Below are positions 62,637 through 64,000 of a stretch of 64,000 nucleotides of DNA, in pieces. How positions within the stretch are numbered: the first letter of the stretch is position 1; every line of letters starts with the position of its first letter. The notes beneath the pieces are model-generated. The model saw nothing but the letters and a program-made list of their open reading frames with translations. It was not told where the DNA came from and did not search any database. The stretch is from Halonotius aquaticus (lineage in GTDB: Archaea; Halobacteriota; Halobacteria; Halobacteriales; Haloferacaceae), in NCBI RefSeq assembly GCF_003605575.1, contig NZ_QKNY01000003.1, forward strand, positions 1 to 64,000, written 5' to 3'. Both the position numbers and the translations under genes were made by a program.

Positions 62637-63311
62637 TCAGGCTACAGCCTCATCAACCGGCTCAACCCGAATCGACCGCGCAACGGATTCAGGAAGGCTC
62701 TGTTCGTCGCCGCTGGCGGTTTCGACGGTAATCATCCCGAACGGCGCGATATCGGTGAGTTCGAGCTCCGTCCCCGGCGTGATGCCGGCCGCTTCGAGAT
62801 AGGTCAACTCTTCCTCGTCGCGGTCGCTAACGCGGCTGACGACGACGTGGTCGCCGGTCTCAAACTCGGTGAGTCGGACGGCATCGTCGCCTTCGATCGG
62901 GTCGAGTTCGACACCCGGAATCGGATCGCCGTGGGGGTCGACAGTCGGGTTATCGAGGGCCTCGGCGACGCGGCGTTCAAACTCCTCAGAGATGTGGTGT
63001 TCTAAGGCGTCGGCCTCCTCGTGTACCTCGTGCCAGTCGTAATCGAGGTGTTCGGTGAGATACGTTTCCAGCAGGCGATGGTGGCGAATCACCTCTAAGG
63101 CGACAGTTTCGCCCTCCGCGGTCAACTCGACGCCCTTGTACTTCTCGTGGTCGATAAGGTCGTTTTCGGCCAGCGAACTCACCATGCTGGTGACCGTCGG
63201 CGGGGTCTTCTCAAGATACTCCGCGATTTCGGAGGTCGACACCGGCGGCCCGCCCTCGGTCTGAAGGACGTAAATCGCTTTCAGGTAGTCCTCCATGGTG
63301 TCGCTGAACAT
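62637..63311 (-). CDS. DtxR/MntR-family metal-dependent regulator
   Basis: A 224-residue repressor. The N-terminal winged helix has MEDYLKAIYVLQTEGGPPVSTSEIAEYL, with TPPTVTSMVSSLAENDLI as the recognition part. A dimerisation/metal domain follows, with HRLLETYLTEHLDYDWHEVHEEADALEHHIS. The C-terminal 80 residues form an SH3-like domain (FeoA type), with GITPGTELELTDIAPFG. Such proteins respond to Fe(II) or Mn(II). In Haloferax and Halobacterium relatives control iron uptake and manganese transporters. Its regulon here is unknown. DpsA lies in the same window. Confidence 0.93.
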   Translation of the reverse strand: MFSDTMEDYLKAIYVLQTEGGPPVSTSEIAEYLEKTPPTVTSMVSSLAENDLIDHEKYKGVELTAEGETVALEVIRHHRLLETYLTEHLDYDWHEVHEEADALEHHISEEFERRVAEALDNPTVDPHGDPIPGVELDPIEGDDAVRLTEFETGDHVVVSRVSDRDEEELTYLEAAGITPGTELELTDIAPFGMITVETASGDEQSLPESVARSIRVEPVDEAVA

Positions 63312-63368
63312 ACAGGGGCTAGCGGTGTCGAGGGCAAATAGCTACCGGGAAGCAGCGACGACCGCGGG

Positions 63369-64000
63369 CTATCCACCGGGGCCCATCAGATGACTGCGGA
63401 GAATATCCGGCGTCTTGGTGCCGGATTCGGTGTTGAGCAACACCACCGTCTCGTCGCCATCGAAGCCGCCATCGTCGGCGTACCGCCACGCGCCAGCCGG
63501 GGCCGCGCCGCCGGCCGCGCCCATCTCGATGACCTCGTTGCTGGCGACGGCGACCGCCGATTCGAGGATCTCATCGTCGTCAACGGTGACGGCCGCCCCG
63601 TTGAGTCGCTCCAAGGCAGCGACAGCCTGCTCACCGCCGGCCGGATCAGGCACCTCCAGTTCGCCGACGATCGTATCCGGGACAGCCCACGGCTCGGGTG
63701 CGCTCGCGCCGCTGTCGACCGCGGTGGCGATCGGTGCACACCCCGTCGGCTGTACCGCCACCAAGGTTGGCGTCTCGTCAGCAACGCCAATCGTGACCAA
63801 CTCCTCAAAGCCAGCGGCAACGCCAACGACCACCTCGCCGGTGCTTGCCGGGACGAAAACGACATCCGGAACCGCGCCGAGATCCGCATACAGCTCGAAG
63901 GCCAGGGTCTTCGCGCCCTCCTGTCGGTACGGCGTGGTGAACTCCTGTAGCGAGTAGTAGTCGCCAGCCAACTGCTCGTCGACAGCGTCGGCGGCATCCG
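63369..64000 (-). CDS. Threonine synthase-like PLP enzyme, C-terminal part
   Basis: A PLP-dependent fold type II enzyme running off the window at 64000. About 210 codons are visible. The sequence TPYRQEGAKTLAFELY, then DVVFVPASTGEVVVGVAAGFEEL and TLVAVQPTGCAP follow the threonine-synthase plan, in which the Ser/Gly-rich loop binds the cofactor phosphate. The end LNTESGTKTPDIL is also typical. The glycine loop is not the standard GxGGx form. The N terminus with the PLP Lys is outside the window, so identity with true ThrC is not proven. Confidence 0.85.
   Translation of the reverse strand, partial: DAADAVDEQLAGDYYSLQEFTTPYRQEGAKTLAFELYADLGAVPDVVFVPASTGEVVVGVAAGFEELVTIGVADETPTLVAVQPTGCAPIATAVDSGASAPEPWAVPDTIVGELEVPDPAGGEQAVAALERLNGAAVTVDDDEILESAVAVASNEVIEMGAAGGAAPAGAWRYADDGGFDGDETVVLLNTESGTKTPDILRSHLMGPGG

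Overview
This is chromosomal DNA of a halophilic archaeon (class Halobacteria). The signs are a high G+C content with acidic, Asp/Glu-rich predicted proteins, leaderless-type promoters (a TATA element about 25-30 bases before many start codons), archaeal marker genes (archaellin, ribosomal S24e and S6e, a Kae1-Bud32 fusion, TiaS, sn-glycerol-1-phosphate dehydrogenase, Cdc48) and many small protein families known only from haloarchaea. The species cannot be fixed from the window. No CRISPR array, insertion sequence or replication origin was seen.

Layout. 0-2.5 kb: a truncated gene, a single archaellin gene, a small hypothetical gene and an AT-rich orphan gene lying beside an intron-containing tRNA-Trp. 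2.7-10.3 kb: small conserved haloarchaeal proteins with a uracil-DNA glycosylase, a CPBP protease, a duplicated DUF2391 membrane protein and a universal stress protein. 10.4-20.2 kb: lycopene cyclase, then S24e, Kae1-Bud32 and an XTP/dITP pyrophosphatase on the plus strand, a minus-strand block with a PIN-like protein, a TrkA-type protein and S6e, then membrane and TRAM proteins and tRNA-Thr. 20.4-26.2 kb: an accessory-looking region with a coiled-coil/zinc-ribbon protein, a degenerate RecA-like protein, and a SipW-type signal peptidase flanked by two paralogous secreted proteins. 26.3-38.4 kb: SerRS, RNase R, an MFS transporter, a succinylglutamate desuccinylase-like protein, an atypical receiver, TiaS, an HTH regulator, glutaredoxin, a purine permease and a PRTase-type regulator. 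38.6-49.4 kb: DpsA, a seven-helix histidine kinase, a thiolase/OB-protein pair, a quinone reductase, ThrRS and dihydrolipoamide dehydrogenase. 49.6-64 kb: a winged-helix protein, an FG-GAP lipoprotein, tRNA-Pro, a beta-CASP nuclease, dihydroorotase, Cdc48, an NAD-kinase-like protein, a DUF420 protein, G1P dehydrogenase, an APC transporter with a universal stress protein, a DtxR-family regulator and the end of a threonine synthase-like gene.

Most of the window is housekeeping: tRNA charging and modification, translation, RNA decay, pyrimidine synthesis, archaeal lipid synthesis and protein unfolding. Probable working units are Kae1-Bud32 with S24e, the thiolase with its OB-fold partner, the APC transporter with its universal stress protein, and possibly the purine permease with the PRTase regulator. 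The best candidate for an under-described system is the SipW-type peptidase with its two paralogous exported proteins (22.8-26.1 kb), which resembles the bacterial SipW/TasA export of matrix fibres.
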